Shown: positions 9,849 through 19,652, numbered from the stretch's first letter. The stretch is DNA of 64,000 nucleotides from Endobugula sp965214375 (GCA_965214375.1 OZ243947.1:2728001-2792000); one strand, 5' to 3'. A program made the numbers and translations. The notes: generated from the sequence alone by a model not told the origin.

Positions 9849-10178
9849 CTAGTGTTCGGTATCGGGGTCCACGGCTTGTTTTTCTTGCTCATGTTTAAGT
9901 ACAAATTTTACAGCGTCATTAACAGCATCTTGTACTTTTCGGCTGGTTTCTTCGCGTTCAGCAAGAGACATAAAAAATACCATGTCAACATCGTGACGAA
10001 TATAGCGTGGTGGTAGATGATTTAATGCGACACAGGAAACATCCGCCACAAACTCCGTATCTTCAGCGGCTCGTTTGTTGGTGGCTAGAATAGTTTCTGT
10101 AACCAGACGCTCATAGTAGTTATGGACATTCGAAATTTCGATAGCTGTAGAGTTGGTGCGTGGACGTGACATTAGCAT
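9849..10178 (-). CDS. late competence development ComFB family protein
   Basis: A 109-residue cytoplasmic protein with the ComFB pattern: EISNVHNYYERLV near residue 15, a central VSCVALNHLPPRYIRHDVDMVFFMS block and a helical tail. ComFB domains occur in competence operons, and some bind cyclic dinucleotides. A role for this stand-alone copy cannot be read from the sequence. The start ATG at 10178 has CAGGG about eight bases upstream. It lies between mnmC and the glutamine cyclotransferase, all on the minus strand. Confidence 0.75.
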   Translation of the reverse strand: MLMSRPRTNSTAIEISNVHNYYERLVTETILATNKRAAEDTEFVADVSCVALNHLPPRYIRHDVDMVFFMSLAEREETSRKVQDAVNDAVKFVLKHEQEKQAVDPDTEH

Positions 10179-10236
10179 GGCAATACCCTGAACCTGTAAA
10201 AAGAGTGGTTTTTAATAGCTACAGTATAGTCAAAAA

Positions 10237-12315
10237 TCACTCGTTGCGAATTAAATCGCGAATAAGAAAACGCGCTGGATTCAAGCGCTGTATCAGTGCT
10301 TGGGGCAGAGGGGGGGGTGACCCACTGATAAGGCTAGTAATGATTTCAGCACACAGTGGTGTATAGCTAAGACCCCTTGAGCCGTGTCCGATATTCAGAA
10401 ACAGGTTCGGGTAATAATCACCACACACATTGGGTATTTGTTGTGCATTATGCTGCAAGATTGAAAATTTTTCAGTAATACGGTGATCAATAGCGACCCC
10501 TCCCACAATAGGTAGATAATCCGGTGTGGTACAGCGAAAACTGACTCTCCCCGTTAATTGCTGGAGTACTGCCGGGCTCGGATTGTGGTCGGATACAATG
10601 TCAGGAACCTGTGTTGTGACTTTACTAAGATTGTCGATATGATCAGTAATATGGAGTTCGGTGCTATTATCGTTTAGGTTAAAACTGGCTCCGAGACAGT
10701 GAAAATTTTCCGCAGGCTGGGTAGTCGATAGGGTAGCCGGTGCCATATACCCCTCACCACATATAGCAAGCTGTAAATCTTGATGTGATGGTGAGTTATT
10801 TGTCGGATAGTGCGTGACTTGGCCACGAATTTTTTTGATGGGTAAATGATTGTCGGGCAGTAATTGTTTGGCGTCATAGGCATTACAGATTACGACGGCT
10901 TGAAAGTCTTCCACGTCACCATGGTTGGTTTGCAGTTGCCACTGGCCATGGTGTAACTGTAGAGCGTTAATGTGCGTCTGTTGTCTAACACAAATAGGGG
11001 TTTCCTTAATGAGCCACTGGCATACATTAGCGGGCACCACCCAACCTGAAGCAGGAAAATGTAATGCAGGAAAACGGATGGTTGTTCCTGCGATATCGCT
11101 GGCCTCTTGCGCCGAAAGGTATGCAACTAATTGCGGGTGATCCTTAAAAAATGCAGCGACTTTTTGTTGCATGGCGACGGTCTTTGCATTCATGCCTAAT
11201 TGTAAAACACCGCATTGTTGACCACTTGTGCCTGAGTGTTTTTGCCAATAGTCACGGTAGATACGTTGTGCGTACAATAAACTGTATAAGTTAAATGCAC
11301 CTTGCGGTTCCATGTTGGGTGAGAGCTTGGCATAGACAATACCCTGTGCATTACCCGATGCGCCTGACGCAATCTGATGTTTTTCAAAAACAGTCACCCG
11401 ATAACCTTTTTGGGCCAAGCTGTTTGCGGTGTGGCAACCCGCAAGTCCGCCACCAATCACTGCGACTGACGCTTGACGATGTAATGGCCGATAATCTTGT
11501 TGTAATGCCCACGGCAGGATACCGGTTTTACTCTTAATATACGCCTGTGTTGACGTTGTATCCGTTGTTCTGGTGTTGTCACGATGTGCGACAATCATTT
11601 CTCTTTTGCGTCCATAACCGGATATTTTTTTGACGGTAAACCCGGCGGTAGTCAGACCACGCTTCACACATCCAGCGGCAGTGAATGTTGCTACTGTAGT
11701 TTGTGAGTGGCTCAATGTCGCCATCCTATGGAATAACTCTTGTGTCCACATATCCGGGTTCTTAGCGGGCGCAAAACCATCAAGAAACCACGCGTCCACA
11801 CCTGACCATTGACGTGCCTCTTGTGAAGTTGGCGTATTGTGAAAAGGGTTTGCCTGCAATGTTTTTAGGCCATTGCAAGCATCGTCAATAATGAGTGTAA
11901 GATGAATATTATGGGAAAAATGAATGGCATGGACACCCGCTACTGTGGCGGGGTAATACTGAATCAATTGTGAACGCCAATTATCGAGTATTGGCCATGG
12001 TTGCAAAGCGTGGTTGATAGTCTCGACAGGTAAAGGAAATTTTTCGACAGAGATAAAGTGTAAGTGTGCGCTGGCAGGCGCTGTTTCTTGCCAAAGCATG
12101 CACGTCGCTAAAAAATTTAAACCGGTACCAAAACCGGTTTCAGCAATAATAAAATGCGCATTAACCTCAAGGTTTTGAAAACGTTCCTGAAGCTGGTTTT
12201 GTTTGAGAAAAACATCCTGGCTTTCCTGTAGACCGTTCTCGCTAGAGAAATAAATATCATCGTATATACGAGAAATTAATTTTCCTTCTGGGTTCCAGTC
12301 GATATTATGGCTCAT
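10237..12315 (-). CDS. mnmC: bifunctional tRNA 5-methylaminomethyl-2-thiouridine biosynthesis protein
   Basis: MnmC completes mnm5(s2)U34 in tRNA. Its C-terminal FAD domain removes the carboxymethyl group of cmnm5U, and its N-terminal domain methylates the resulting nm5U. The N-terminal SAM methyltransferase domain (about 1-245) contains ETGFGTGLNFL and the DAWFLDGFAP motif. The oxidoreductase domain begins near residue 275 with a Rossmann dinucleotide motif (VIGGGLAGCHTA) and ends with NIGHGSRGLSYTPLCAE, typical of DAO-fold enzymes. At 692 residues the length is normal. It is followed by fldB and trmL running the other way in gene order but on the same strand, so tRNA modification genes cluster here. 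Confidence 0.95.
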   Translation of the reverse strand: MSHNIDWNPEGKLISRIYDDIYFSSENGLQESQDVFLKQNQLQERFQNLEVNAHFIIAETGFGTGLNFLATCMLWQETAPASAHLHFISVEKFPLPVETINHALQPWPILDNWRSQLIQYYPATVAGVHAIHFSHNIHLTLIIDDACNGLKTLQANPFHNTPTSQEARQWSGVDAWFLDGFAPAKNPDMWTQELFHRMATLSHSQTTVATFTAAGCVKRGLTTAGFTVKKISGYGRKREMIVAHRDNTRTTDTTSTQAYIKSKTGILPWALQQDYRPLHRQASVAVIGGGLAGCHTANSLAQKGYRVTVFEKHQIASGASGNAQGIVYAKLSPNMEPQGAFNLYSLLYAQRIYRDYWQKHSGTSGQQCGVLQLGMNAKTVAMQQKVAAFFKDHPQLVAYLSAQEASDIAGTTIRFPALHFPASGWVVPANVCQWLIKETPICVRQQTHINALQLHHGQWQLQTNHGDVEDFQAVVICNAYDAKQLLPDNHLPIKKIRGQVTHYPTNNSPSHQDLQLAICGEGYMAPATLSTTQPAENFHCLGASFNLNDNSTELHITDHIDNLSKVTTQVPDIVSDHNPSPAVLQQLTGRVSFRCTTPDYLPIVGGVAIDHRITEKFSILQHNAQQIPNVCGDYYPNLFLNIGHGSRGLSYTPLCAEIITSLISGSPPPLPQALIQRLNPARFLIRDLIRNE

Positions 12316-12327
12316 GGTTAGGCGGTG

Positions 12328-12855
12328 CTATTGCGTGAGGTTAAAGTGTTTTTTCAGTTCATCACACCACTGTGTAATACGTTCATCCGTTTTATCAAAA
12401 TCATTTTCGTCGTCCAGAGCCAGACCAAAAAATTGTGTTTTATCTTCAGTTAATGCCTGAGATTGTGAAAACTGGTAACCTTCATTAGGCCAGTAGCCAA
12501 TGACTGTTGCGCCACGCCCAATCACTTTATGATAGAGATAACCCATGGCGTCAAGAAACCAATCTGGATAGCCCACTTGATCACCAAGTCCGTAGAGTGC
12601 AACGGTTGTTTGAGACAGGTCAATCGTCTCCAATTCTTCCCAAATATCCTCCCAGTCTTCCTGTAGTTCGCCGAAGTCCCAAGTGGGAATCCCTAGGATT
12701 AACTGTTGATACTTACAGAGTGTTGTTAATGGAGTGTCGGCAATATTAAACATATCGACGACGCCATTATTGAATTGTTGTTGAATTTTTTCGCCAGCCA
12801 TTTCTGTATAGCAGGTTGAACTGCCATAAAATAAACCGATAGGTGCTGTTTTCAT
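12328..12855 (-). CDS. fldB: flavodoxin, FldB type
   Basis: An FMN electron carrier of 175 residues. The FMN-phosphate loop has the FldB form GLFYGSSTCYTEMA (residues 7-20). The isoalloxazine loops ILGIPTWDFGELQEDW and ALYGLGDQVGYPDWFLDA are intact, as is the NEGYQFSQSQA segment. FldB-type flavodoxins accept electrons from NADPH-flavodoxin reductase. The stop of trmL and the ATG of this gene are directly adjacent (12855/12856), indicating co-transcription and likely translational coupling. Confidence 0.9.
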   Translation of the reverse strand: MKTAPIGLFYGSSTCYTEMAGEKIQQQFNNGVVDMFNIADTPLTTLCKYQQLILGIPTWDFGELQEDWEDIWEELETIDLSQTTVALYGLGDQVGYPDWFLDAMGYLYHKVIGRGATVIGYWPNEGYQFSQSQALTEDKTQFFGLALDDENDFDKTDERITQWCDELKKHFNLTQ

Positions 12856-13344
12856 TTAAAGTCCTTCGCTAAACTGCTGTTGTCGCCAAGCCTCGTATAC
12901 CATAACCGCAACAGCGTTAGATAAGTTCATGCTGCGGCTGTTGGCAACCATGGGGATACGAATCTGTTCTGTCATCGCGATATCGTACAGTACTTCATCA
13001 GGCAGGCCGCGTGTTTCTGGGCCAAAAATTAAAAAATCTCCCGCCCGAAAATCGACCTGGTGATAATAACGCGTGCCTTTGGTGCTAATGGCAAACATTC
13101 GCTCTGGCTCCGAATGTGTTTTGAATGCCTGCCAATTTTTGTGGATTTGCATATCTTGCCACTCTCCATAGTCCAGTCCCGCGCGACGTAGACGTTTATC
13201 ATCAAGCTCAAACCCCGTCGGTTCAATAATATGCAGCTGACAGGCCGTGTTTGCCGCAAGGCGGATAATATTGCCCGTATTGGGGGGTATCTCTGGTTCA
13301 AAGAGAACAATATGACAAGTAGGTGCTGTGGTTTTTGTCTGCAT
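12856..13344 (-). CDS. trmL: tRNA (cytidine/uridine-34 2'-O)-methyltransferase
   Basis: TrmL methylates the ribose of the wobble base in tRNA-Leu isoacceptors. This is a single SPOUT domain of 162 residues with the family hallmarks: PEIPPNTGNIIRLAANT near the start, FGPETRGLP (SAM-binding knot) and IPMVANSRSMNLSNAVAVMVYEAWRQ at the C-terminus. It is the first gene of a minus-strand run trmL-fldB-mnmC. About 230 bp of AT-rich DNA separates it from the divergent tetratricopeptide gene. Confidence 0.95.
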   Translation of the reverse strand: MQTKTTAPTCHIVLFEPEIPPNTGNIIRLAANTACQLHIIEPTGFELDDKRLRRAGLDYGEWQDMQIHKNWQAFKTHSEPERMFAISTKGTRYYHQVDFRAGDFLIFGPETRGLPDEVLYDIAMTEQIRIPMVANSRSMNLSNAVAVMVYEAWRQQQFSEGL

Positions 13345-13578
13345 AGTGAATAGTTACCGAGCCAAAAAAATGTTACAGATTATATAAAAATATGACTTCA
13401 GATAGAATCCCTAATAAAGCGTCAAAAAAATCACATAATTTAAAAAAAATCGTTGAAAAACCGTGTTTTTACAGTGTATTTCTAGAGAAATGTAATCCTT
13501 TTACTACAATTATGGATAGTGATTATTAATGTGTAATCCATGATATTTACTGCCAATAGTAAACATGGGAGATAATGT

Positions 13579-15033
13579 ATGAATATGATGCGTTCTGATC
13601 TGGAATCGTTAGGACTTGATGCCAAAATGATTGATTCTTCAAAGGTCATTGATGGCTATATTTATTTGTCTGAAGAATTGGTTGAAGAAAAAAAGCGTAA
13701 AAAACAGCTACGCAGAACCAATATACTCTTTAGTTTTCTGTTGGCTTCTGTGGGATTGTTGGCTTGGGATCAATATCGTTTTATGCAACAGCCAGATGTC
13801 ATTAATCTGGAAGCGTTTCACGCCGCACCCGCTCTTGGAGATCTTTTAGCCGATAATGTCGTCGAGCATTTACAGCCAGAGACTGCGGTGTCTGTTGGTG
13901 TTGACGATTTGGAAATGGGTGTTGCGGTTCCGGATGATATTGTTAAATTTATTGATGCTCATGTGATGGTCGATGATGTTGTGCAAAAATCCGGTATTGT
14001 TTTGGAGGAAGTGAAAACACCCGTAAAAGCAAAAATTAATATTGATCGAGTGTTGGCTTCAGCGGATAGATTGTTTAAACGCGATCGCCTTATGTATCCA
14101 CCGGTGCATAACGCCTTTGCACGTTATGAAAAAGTCTTGTCAGTGCATCCAGACCATCCCGAAGCGTTAGCCGGAATTAAGAAAATCGTTGATCGCTATG
14201 TATATTTGGCTGAAAAAGTTATTAAGAAAAAAGAAGCATATAAAGTCCCCGAGTTGATTACCCGAGCCTATCAGGCGGGTGAAAAGTATATGGATGTGTC
14301 TATTATTATTTCACGCTTTTCAGATTACCTTGTGGATGATTCTGTTTTTGTTGATCATGTCACAACCGCTAAAGCGAGTGATCAAAGCAGTGACGTCTAT
14401 AAAGCAGTGAGCCCCTAGGGAACGCAAATGCACAATGACGATGCCATTTTTAAGGCAGATAATCGCGTTGCTTTAGCGGCATATGAGTTGTATCAATAGG
14501 GCAGCTATGACGCTGCTATTACGATGCTAAAAAACTTTACGCGACTTTCTGGGTTTTGGGGTGAGTCTAATGATTTATTACTCAAAATCTATTTGACTCG
14601 CGGCATCGTGGCTGCAGCAGAAAATATGATTTACGAAAATAAAGCGCTAGATGCTTATCAGTTTGCCGAGAAAGCCGCTAAAATCATGATGGTGCGTGGT
14701 GATAGTCAAGGTGCTTTAAATATGTTGATAGCATACCGCCCAGAATTTTTGGAAAATAAAGCCTACTATACCTTACTGGCGAGCTTGTATCACAAGGTGG
14801 GTAATTACCAGCGGTCAGTGTATTGGTATCGTCAATTGCTGAGTATTGACCATAAAGATCCACGTTTATGGCTGGGGCTCGCGGTCTCTCTGGACGCACT
14901 AAAACACACAGACGATGCGCTGCAAGCGTTTGAATACGTCCATCTTTATGCGCAAAACCGCTCCGTAATTAAGGATTACGTTAATGCTAGAAAATTGGCG
15001 CTGAATGAGTATCAGGAAAGTAGCATTAACTAA
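13579..15033 (+). pseudogene. membrane-anchored tetratricopeptide protein with two in-frame TAG codons
   Basis: One reading frame runs from the ATG at 13579 (RBS GGGAGA) to the TAA at 15031-15033, interrupted only by TAG at 14416-14418 (codon 280) and TAG at 14497-14499 (codon 307). The first part has a basic, helical N-terminus, one membrane segment (about residues 50-67) and a periplasmic region ending in a TPR-like stretch. After the stops the frame continues with TPR units (ELYQ-stop-GSYDAAI, YWYRQLLSIDHKDPRLWLGLA, DALQAFEYV). Because the second stop falls inside a TPR helix pair, this is one protein rather than three. The downstream part could be reinitiated at 14428 or 14524. The function is unknown; the layout recalls pilus- or secretion-associated anchored TPR proteins. 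Confidence 0.65.
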
Positions 15034-15035
15034 CC

Positions 15036-15563
15036 CTATAGGGTTGTTGTTAAGGTAATATCAATTCCCAGACTCTCCTCAATCGTATCTAGTTGTTGTA
15101 GTAATTGATCGGTATTAATATCTGCGGGAGCAGAGAGTAAACCACTGGCTTGAAATAGTGGTTCGCCTGACCAAGGCATACTAGAGCATTCTGTTTCCAT
15201 CTCATCGATATTCATGCCTTTATCTGAAAAAGCTTGAGAGATTTCATTAATAATACCGATACGATCAGCACCCACCAATTCAAAGCTAAAAGACATGCCA
15301 GTTGGCGTAGGGTGATCTTCGCTGACATGGTCGATCAGTAACTGAATACCTGTGTTTTCAAGCGCTGTTAATGCGGTGACTAGTGCTTGTTTTTGCGCTT
15401 GATCAATACTGATTTTGAGTATGCCTGCAAATTTCCCCGCCAGCTGTGACATACGACTTTCGAGCCAGTTGCCTTGGTGCTGAGAGATAACATCAGCAAT
15501 GCGGTTGACGATACCGGGTTTGTCTTCGCTCAGCAGAGTGATAATTAAGAGTTCTTTTGCCAT
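15036..15563 (-). CDS. gcvR: glycine cleavage system transcriptional repressor family (ACT-ACT)
   Basis: A protein of 175 residues made of two ACT domains, the arrangement of GcvR. The first begins with ELLIITLLSEDKPGIVNRIADVI, the second with MSFSFELVGADRIGIINEISQAF. GcvR is known to bind GcvA and block gcv activation when glycine is scarce. No DNA-binding domain is present, as expected. The ATG at 15563 is chosen (GGAAAA upstream) over a frame-open extension upstream that lacks homology. It is convergent with the TPR gene, with only 2 bp between stops, and divergent from yheU. Confidence 0.8.
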   Translation of the reverse strand: MAKELLIITLLSEDKPGIVNRIADVISQHQGNWLESRMSQLAGKFAGILKISIDQAQKQALVTALTALENTGIQLLIDHVSEDHPTPTGMSFSFELVGADRIGIINEISQAFSDKGMNIDEMETECSSMPWSGEPLFQASGLLSAPADINTDQLLQQLDTIEESLGIDITLTTTL

Positions 15564-15636
15564 GAGTTTTCCGTTATTCTTTATGGTGATACGTGTTATA
15601 CAAAACCTATTATGCGCTAAATTCAAGAGCTTGAGT

Positions 15637-15864
15637 ATGATAATTCCTTATGAACGCTTAAGTCGAGACGCTCTCAACGGTTTGATAGAGGAATTTATCA
15701 CGCGTGAAGGTACGGATTATGGCCTCCATGAAATCGCATTATCAGACAAAGTTGAACAAGTATTGCAGCAAATACGGTCAAGAGAGGTATTGATTGTTTT
15801 TGATACAGCAACCGAATCGATCAATATTATGCCGCGCGAGCAATATCAACCACCAACGAATTAG
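15637..15864 (+). CDS. UPF0270 / YheU family protein
   Basis: A 75-residue cytoplasmic protein matching the YheU pattern: MIIPYERLSRDALNGLIEEF, the conserved ITREGTDYGLHE, and a C-terminal INIMPREQY. Its function is unestablished. The frame is open far upstream, but the family start is the ATG at 15637, preceded by AAGAG. Its stop overlaps by 4 bp the stop of the convergent broken small gene (shared TTAG). Confidence 0.85.
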   Translation: MIIPYERLSRDALNGLIEEFITREGTDYGLHEIALSDKVEQVLQQIRSREVLIVFDTATESINIMPREQYQPPTN

Positions 15865-16187
15865 TGTAGATGACGGCTCCAATGCCCCAGATTTTTTTTG
15901 TGTTCGGCTTCTTCTCCAATATGTATCCATTGCTTTAGCAAATAGGCAAGAATTTTGTCACGTTCGTCTTGATCAGTAGGATCAGGTGATTTTTGCCATT
16001 GTTTACTCAGATTAAGTAATGATTGGATAACACATTGTATTTGCTCTACATCAATACTAATCCAGACTTCATCGAGTCCAGAGGGGGTACCCTGTTGAGG
16101 GACTTACCTGATTACAGTGTCCATATCGGGTAGTAGTCGTTTGGTCAGTGTGAGAGCTTGTGGGTCGATACTGCTAATAATACTCAT
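15861..16187 (-). pseudogene. small hypothetical protein with one in-frame TAA
   Basis: From the ATG at 16187 a frame of 109 codons runs to the TAA at 15861-15863, broken only by TAA at 16104-16106 (codon 28). The product would be acidic and helical: an N-terminal DPQALTLTKRLLPDMD, then after the stop DEVWISIDVEQIQCVIQSLL and a tail rich in His and Trp. I do not recognise the family. The frame is supported by codon use and by its exact tail-to-tail fit with yheU. The segment after the stop has no internal ATG in frame. Confidence 0.5.
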
Positions 16188-16298
16188 AATACCTGTTCTT
16201 TCTAACGGTAAAAGTACTTCTTAAAGTGTAGTGAACTCTCTTTAAATAATGAAAGAAATTCAGGAGAAAATCAGAAAAATTCGTTAGAATTGCCAACT

Positions 16299-16544
16299 AT
16301 GACTGATAAATATGATTGTACCCTAGATACCCGTGGTTTATTGTGCCCTGAACCTGTTATGTTGTTGCACAAGAAGGTGCGCGATGTTGATAGTGGAAGC
16401 ATTATTCGTGTCATTGCCACCGATCCATCGACCAGCCGTGATATTCCTAAATTTTGCCAGTTTCTTGGTCATGAACTACTCAGTAGCCAAGAACAGCAGG
16501 ACACTTACCGGTATTTTATTAAAAAGTCTAAGACGGATAACTAG
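16299..16544 (+). CDS. tusA: TusA family sulfurtransferase
   Basis: TusA relays sulfur from IscS to TusBCD for 2-thiolation of tRNA wobble uridine. The 81-residue protein has the persulfide-carrying Cys in LLCPEPVMLLHKKV (about residue 17) and the TDPSTSRDIPKFCQF segment. The ATG at 16299 is preferred; an in-frame TTG at 16290 would add three residues. With mnmC nearby, both halves of mnm5s2U34 synthesis are represented. It overlaps the stop of the convergent downstream gene by 4 bp. Confidence 0.92.
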   Translation: MTDKYDCTLDTRGLLCPEPVMLLHKKVRDVDSGSIIRVIATDPSTSRDIPKFCQFLGHELLSSQEQQDTYRYFIKKSKTDN

Positions 16545-17224
16545 CTGGATTCGTCTTGCACCAGCATGGATATTGCCGCAATCGCTTCCGGATCGCGGGA
16601 TTTAATTTTGTTGGCAATATGATGCTGGAAAAAATATTTAAATTTCTCATTTTCATTAGCCGCATAAAGACAGTCATCGCCCGGTAAAATAGGCGTTGAT
16701 TCGACCTTGTCATGGTCGGCCAGCATACCTTCCATTCGCCCATCATTGTGCAAGCGCCAGCTAATGACTTCAGACAGGGTCAGGCTGTGAAAACCATCGT
16801 CGGAAAGAATGGCGTGGGTACCAATAGTGTCGGGAATTTCCTGAATAATATCGTCTGGCTCTTCAGACTGATATTCGTAGTATTCAGCAGCCGTTTCCAG
16901 CTCAACCACTTTATGGATAGGAGGTTCTTCAAAAATTTCATCAATGCCTGGGTCATAGTAGCCTTCCCAGCGACCGTTGAGTGGATCACAAATGTCGGGA
17001 CAAGCCATTAATTGATTGAGCCAAGGAACCAGACCAACAACCTCTCCTGTTGCCTTTAGACCCCAGCAGAGCACTTGAAGACTGAACAGACGGCCATCAC
17101 TGGCATCATTGGAATAAAGCATCTCCAGTCCATCAAGCTCTGGAGAAAGTCGGACAATACGCTCACCTTGCAGCGTATTCAGAGTCTTACCTGAAAAAAG
17201 ATCAACCACATTATCCGGTTTCAT
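16541..17224 (-). CDS. conserved hypothetical protein, acidic, 227 aa
   Basis: An uncharacterised acidic cytoplasmic protein without signal peptide or membrane segment. Visible features are an N-terminal DNVVDLFSGKTLNTL, a central LCWGLKATGEVVGLVPWLNQLMACPDICDPLNGRWEGYYDP block with conserved Trp and Cys residues, and a C-terminal KYFFQHHIANKIKSRDPEAIAAISML. The run of aromatic and glycine residues suggests a small-domain fold, but I do not recognise the family. The frame is clean and full length, ending tail-to-tail with tusA. Confidence 0.6.
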   Translation of the reverse strand: MKPDNVVDLFSGKTLNTLQGERIVRLSPELDGLEMLYSNDASDGRLFSLQVLCWGLKATGEVVGLVPWLNQLMACPDICDPLNGRWEGYYDPGIDEIFEEPPIHKVVELETAAEYYEYQSEEPDDIIQEIPDTIGTHAILSDDGFHSLTLSEVISWRLHNDGRMEGMLADHDKVESTPILPGDDCLYAANENEKFKYFFQHHIANKIKSRDPEAIAAISMLVQDESS

Positions 17225-17319
17225 AGACCCTCCACACTCTGTTTTAGCCTAATGTATATTGATGTTGCTTGAAGTACAATCACTTTTTTACATTTTTTGG
17301 TGTTTGGAATATACCGTTC

Positions 17320-17847
17320 ATGATAGTACATAAAACAATGCATAGAATGTGCCGAGATGATCGTTATTGCCAATATTTGATGGCTGCATTTCACACGATT
17401 TTTCCTTTTCTTCAGATATCCGGCGGTGCAGAAGAAACCTTTTACTCTGCGGCAACCGAAGATGTGAAAGCGACGATTTATTGTAGAGACAATTACCCAC
17501 GCAGTTTGTTGCATGAAATATCGCACTATTGTTTGGCCGGTGACCGTCGCAGGGCACTCGATGACTTTGGTTACTGGTACTCTCCTTGTGGCAGAACCCC
17601 GAAAGAGCAACTGCGCTTTGAACAGGTGGAAGCTAGACCCCAAGGATTAGAGAAGGCGATGTGTGAGCTGGTCGCACTTTCGTTTTCTCCCAGTTTGGAT
17701 GATTTTTCTGGGCGTCCCCCGTCTGAGCATTTTCTGCAGTGTTTAGATCTGGCCTATCAAGAGATGCAAACCAAACCGCCAGCAACTGCAAAAAAAGCCT
17801 TGCAGGGTTTGCGAACGTACAGTGAGACACACCCATTACCCGTTTGA
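17320..17847 (+). CDS. epmC: elongation factor P hydroxylase
   Basis: EpmC (YfcM) hydroxylates the beta-lysyl-lysine on EF-P, the last step after EpmB and EpmA. The visible iron-site region is LLHEISHYCLAGDRRRALDDFGYWYSPCGRTPKEQLRFEQVE, with the expected His, His and Glu residues. Downstream PQGLEKAMCELV fits the family. The ATG at 17320 gives about 175 residues, close to the E. coli protein; an in-frame TTG at 17269 would add 17. epmA, epmB and efp are not in this window. Confidence 0.87.
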   Translation: MIVHKTMHRMCRDDRYCQYLMAAFHTIFPFLQISGGAEETFYSAATEDVKATIYCRDNYPRSLLHEISHYCLAGDRRRALDDFGYWYSPCGRTPKEQLRFEQVEARPQGLEKAMCELVALSFSPSLDDFSGRPPSEHFLQCLDLAYQEMQTKPPATAKKALQGLRTYSETHPLPV

Positions 17848-17923
17848 CGAATACCTGCCTACTATCATATATTAAGTACTTACTTTTTGGTAACTACATC
17901 AATACGCTAGGTAATGCAGCATC

Positions 17924-18283
17924 ATGAGTAAAGAAAAAAAAGTACCTTCCTGCCCCATTGCACAAACCTTATTGGTGTTTGCCGGAAAATGGAAACCCGA
18001 AATTTTGTGGCAATTGAAAGATGAGCGTATGCGCTTTAATCAATTGCATCGACGTGTTGAAGGTGTTTCTCAAAAAATGTTAGCACAACAGTTACGTGAG
18101 CTTGAGCGTGATGGTCTAGTTAAGCGCATTCAATATGAAGCGATTCCGCCACGTGTTGAATATGAAGCTACCCCCCTTGTTAAAACACTGGAGCCAATAT
18201 TTGATGCTCTTGAAAATTGGTATAAAAATAATTCAGCAGCAGTTAGGCGTGCTAATACAAAATATCAGAAAGACAATAGCTAA
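17924..18283 (+). CDS. HxlR family winged-helix transcriptional regulator
   Basis: A 119-residue single-domain regulator with the HxlR hallmarks: an N-terminal Cys (SCPIAQTL, residue 9) sometimes redox-active, GKWKPEILWQL, the recognition helix SQKMLAQQLRELERDGLVKR, and the wing PRVEYEATPL. Family members often respond to electrophiles or oxidants and control a neighbouring gene. The nearest genes are epmC upstream and a convergent broken substrate-binding protein downstream, so no target is obvious. Confidence 0.88.
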   Translation: MSKEKKVPSCPIAQTLLVFAGKWKPEILWQLKDERMRFNQLHRRVEGVSQKMLAQQLRELERDGLVKRIQYEAIPPRVEYEATPLVKTLEPIFDALENWYKNNSAAVRRANTKYQKDNS

Positions 18284-18301
18284 ATTTTTTTGCTCAATAA
18301 A

Positions 18302-18325
18302 GCCCTGTTAAAAATGCGACAGGGC
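18302..18325. terminator. bidirectional hairpin between hxlR-type gene and SBP gene
   Basis: GCCCTGT and ACAGGGC pair around a ten-base loop. A run of seven Ts lies upstream on the plus strand, which becomes an A tract before the stem for the plus-strand gene and a T tract for the minus-strand gene. It lies between two convergent stops. Confidence 0.65.
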
Positions 18326-18348
18326 CCATGTTTGTATAAGATTAATTA

Positions 18349-19428
18349 TTATGGCTTAACGCTATAATCAATATCAACCGGTGTGGGGCCATGAACAGGG
18401 CCAATCAGTTGTAACATCTGCATACGAAAACTCTCAACAATATCACACTTTAACATCCAACGATGAAAATCACCGGGCGATGTATTGTGATTCAGCACGG
18501 ATTGGTAACCACCAGGTGCTGCAATATCCTTACGCACGGGAAACTGCAACCACGTCCCTTGAAATTCCTCTGATAACATCAAATTCAAATAGAGTTTTGC
18601 GGACGCTTTATTTTTAGCCTGAGTAGGGATAGCCGCTGTTTGAAACCATGTTAAAAAATAATCTTTCTCGGGTAACTGGAATTGTGTTTTTTGCCCAGGG
18701 AATGGTTCAAACGCCCAGAATGTGGTAAAACTGGCACCATACCAGCCCTTGTTAATCGCAACATAAGGCCACGCGGTACCACGCACCCAGGTAGGTTCCG
18801 TTGCCACCAGTTTTTCCAAGTACTCCCAGCCGTAAGCTTCTTTTAGGTTTCAAAATTGATACAGTACGGCATCATCATCATGCGGATAAGTTAAAATGAC
18901 TTTTCCTTGAAGTGCAGGATTAAGATAATCCATGGCATCACGAGGTGTTTCAACATTACCCAACACCTCAGGGTTGGTGTAATTGCTGAAGGTCACACCG
19001 TAAAGACCCGTCCAACGTCCATGAGGATCTTTTTGATCCGGGCAAACCTTATCCCCATGTTTGGTTTTATAGGCAAGCAGTAAATCGTTCTGCATGTAGT
19101 AGTGAAAATCATGCAAGGTTTGGAATTGAATCACATCAGGGACATTTTTTTCTCCACCTGCAGCACGGGCATTATCATAGCGTGGAGCATGATTAATGCT
19201 GACATCCACGCTATGAGTCACATTGATGTTTGGAAAGCGTGTTTTAAATTTATCAAGATAATAGTCAACTTGGTCTGGCTTATCTCCGCCAGCTCGTAGT
19301 ACAAAATTACCGCCTTCCTTTTGCGCCTCTGCGTATAGTTGATTTAAAGAACGAGTTTCAACATCGACGGCAAAAGCGATATGGGGCAGTAATAAAGAGC
19401 ATAACAAAACAGCAATACTAGACTTCAT
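18349..19428 (-). pseudogene. periplasmic ABC-type substrate-binding protein with an in-frame TGA
   Basis: A 360-codon frame from the ATG at 19428 to 18349 with one TGA at 18850-18852 (codon 193). Both halves are one protein: LTYPHDDDAVLYQF-stop-NLKEAYGWEYLEKLVAT reads through the conserved middle of an extracellular solute-binding protein. The signal peptide is clear (cleavage near AFA-VD). The fold resembles iron- or thiamine-type binding proteins, with the hinge region VIQFQTLHDFHYYMQNDLL. The ligand is not deducible. No permease or ATPase gene is adjacent, so it is an orphan. A Trp (TGG) or Arg (CGA) codon could have given the TGA. Confidence 0.72.
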
Positions 19429-19652
19429 GATTTTACCTTTAACTATATGAGGGGTATCAACAAGCTACTGACCAATTTAGCGTATGCCTGTTTGTTGGTA
19501 GCTTGTGTTAAAAACAAGATTATCACTATACTTTTGTAATTGCTATATATAATATACCAGTTACTTAAAGTAATCTCTTTTGGTAGCTTAGCGTTTTGAT
19601 AAAAATGGCAATACTATGAGTTGAAAGTTGATGGTAATATCAGGAGAGCCGT

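Noticed and set aside
13579..15033. Stop codon reassignment of TAG to an amino acid
   Set aside because: Several intact genes in the window end in TAG at their family C-terminus (tusA, gcvR, exonuclease), so a general reassignment is unlikely; local readthrough remains possible.
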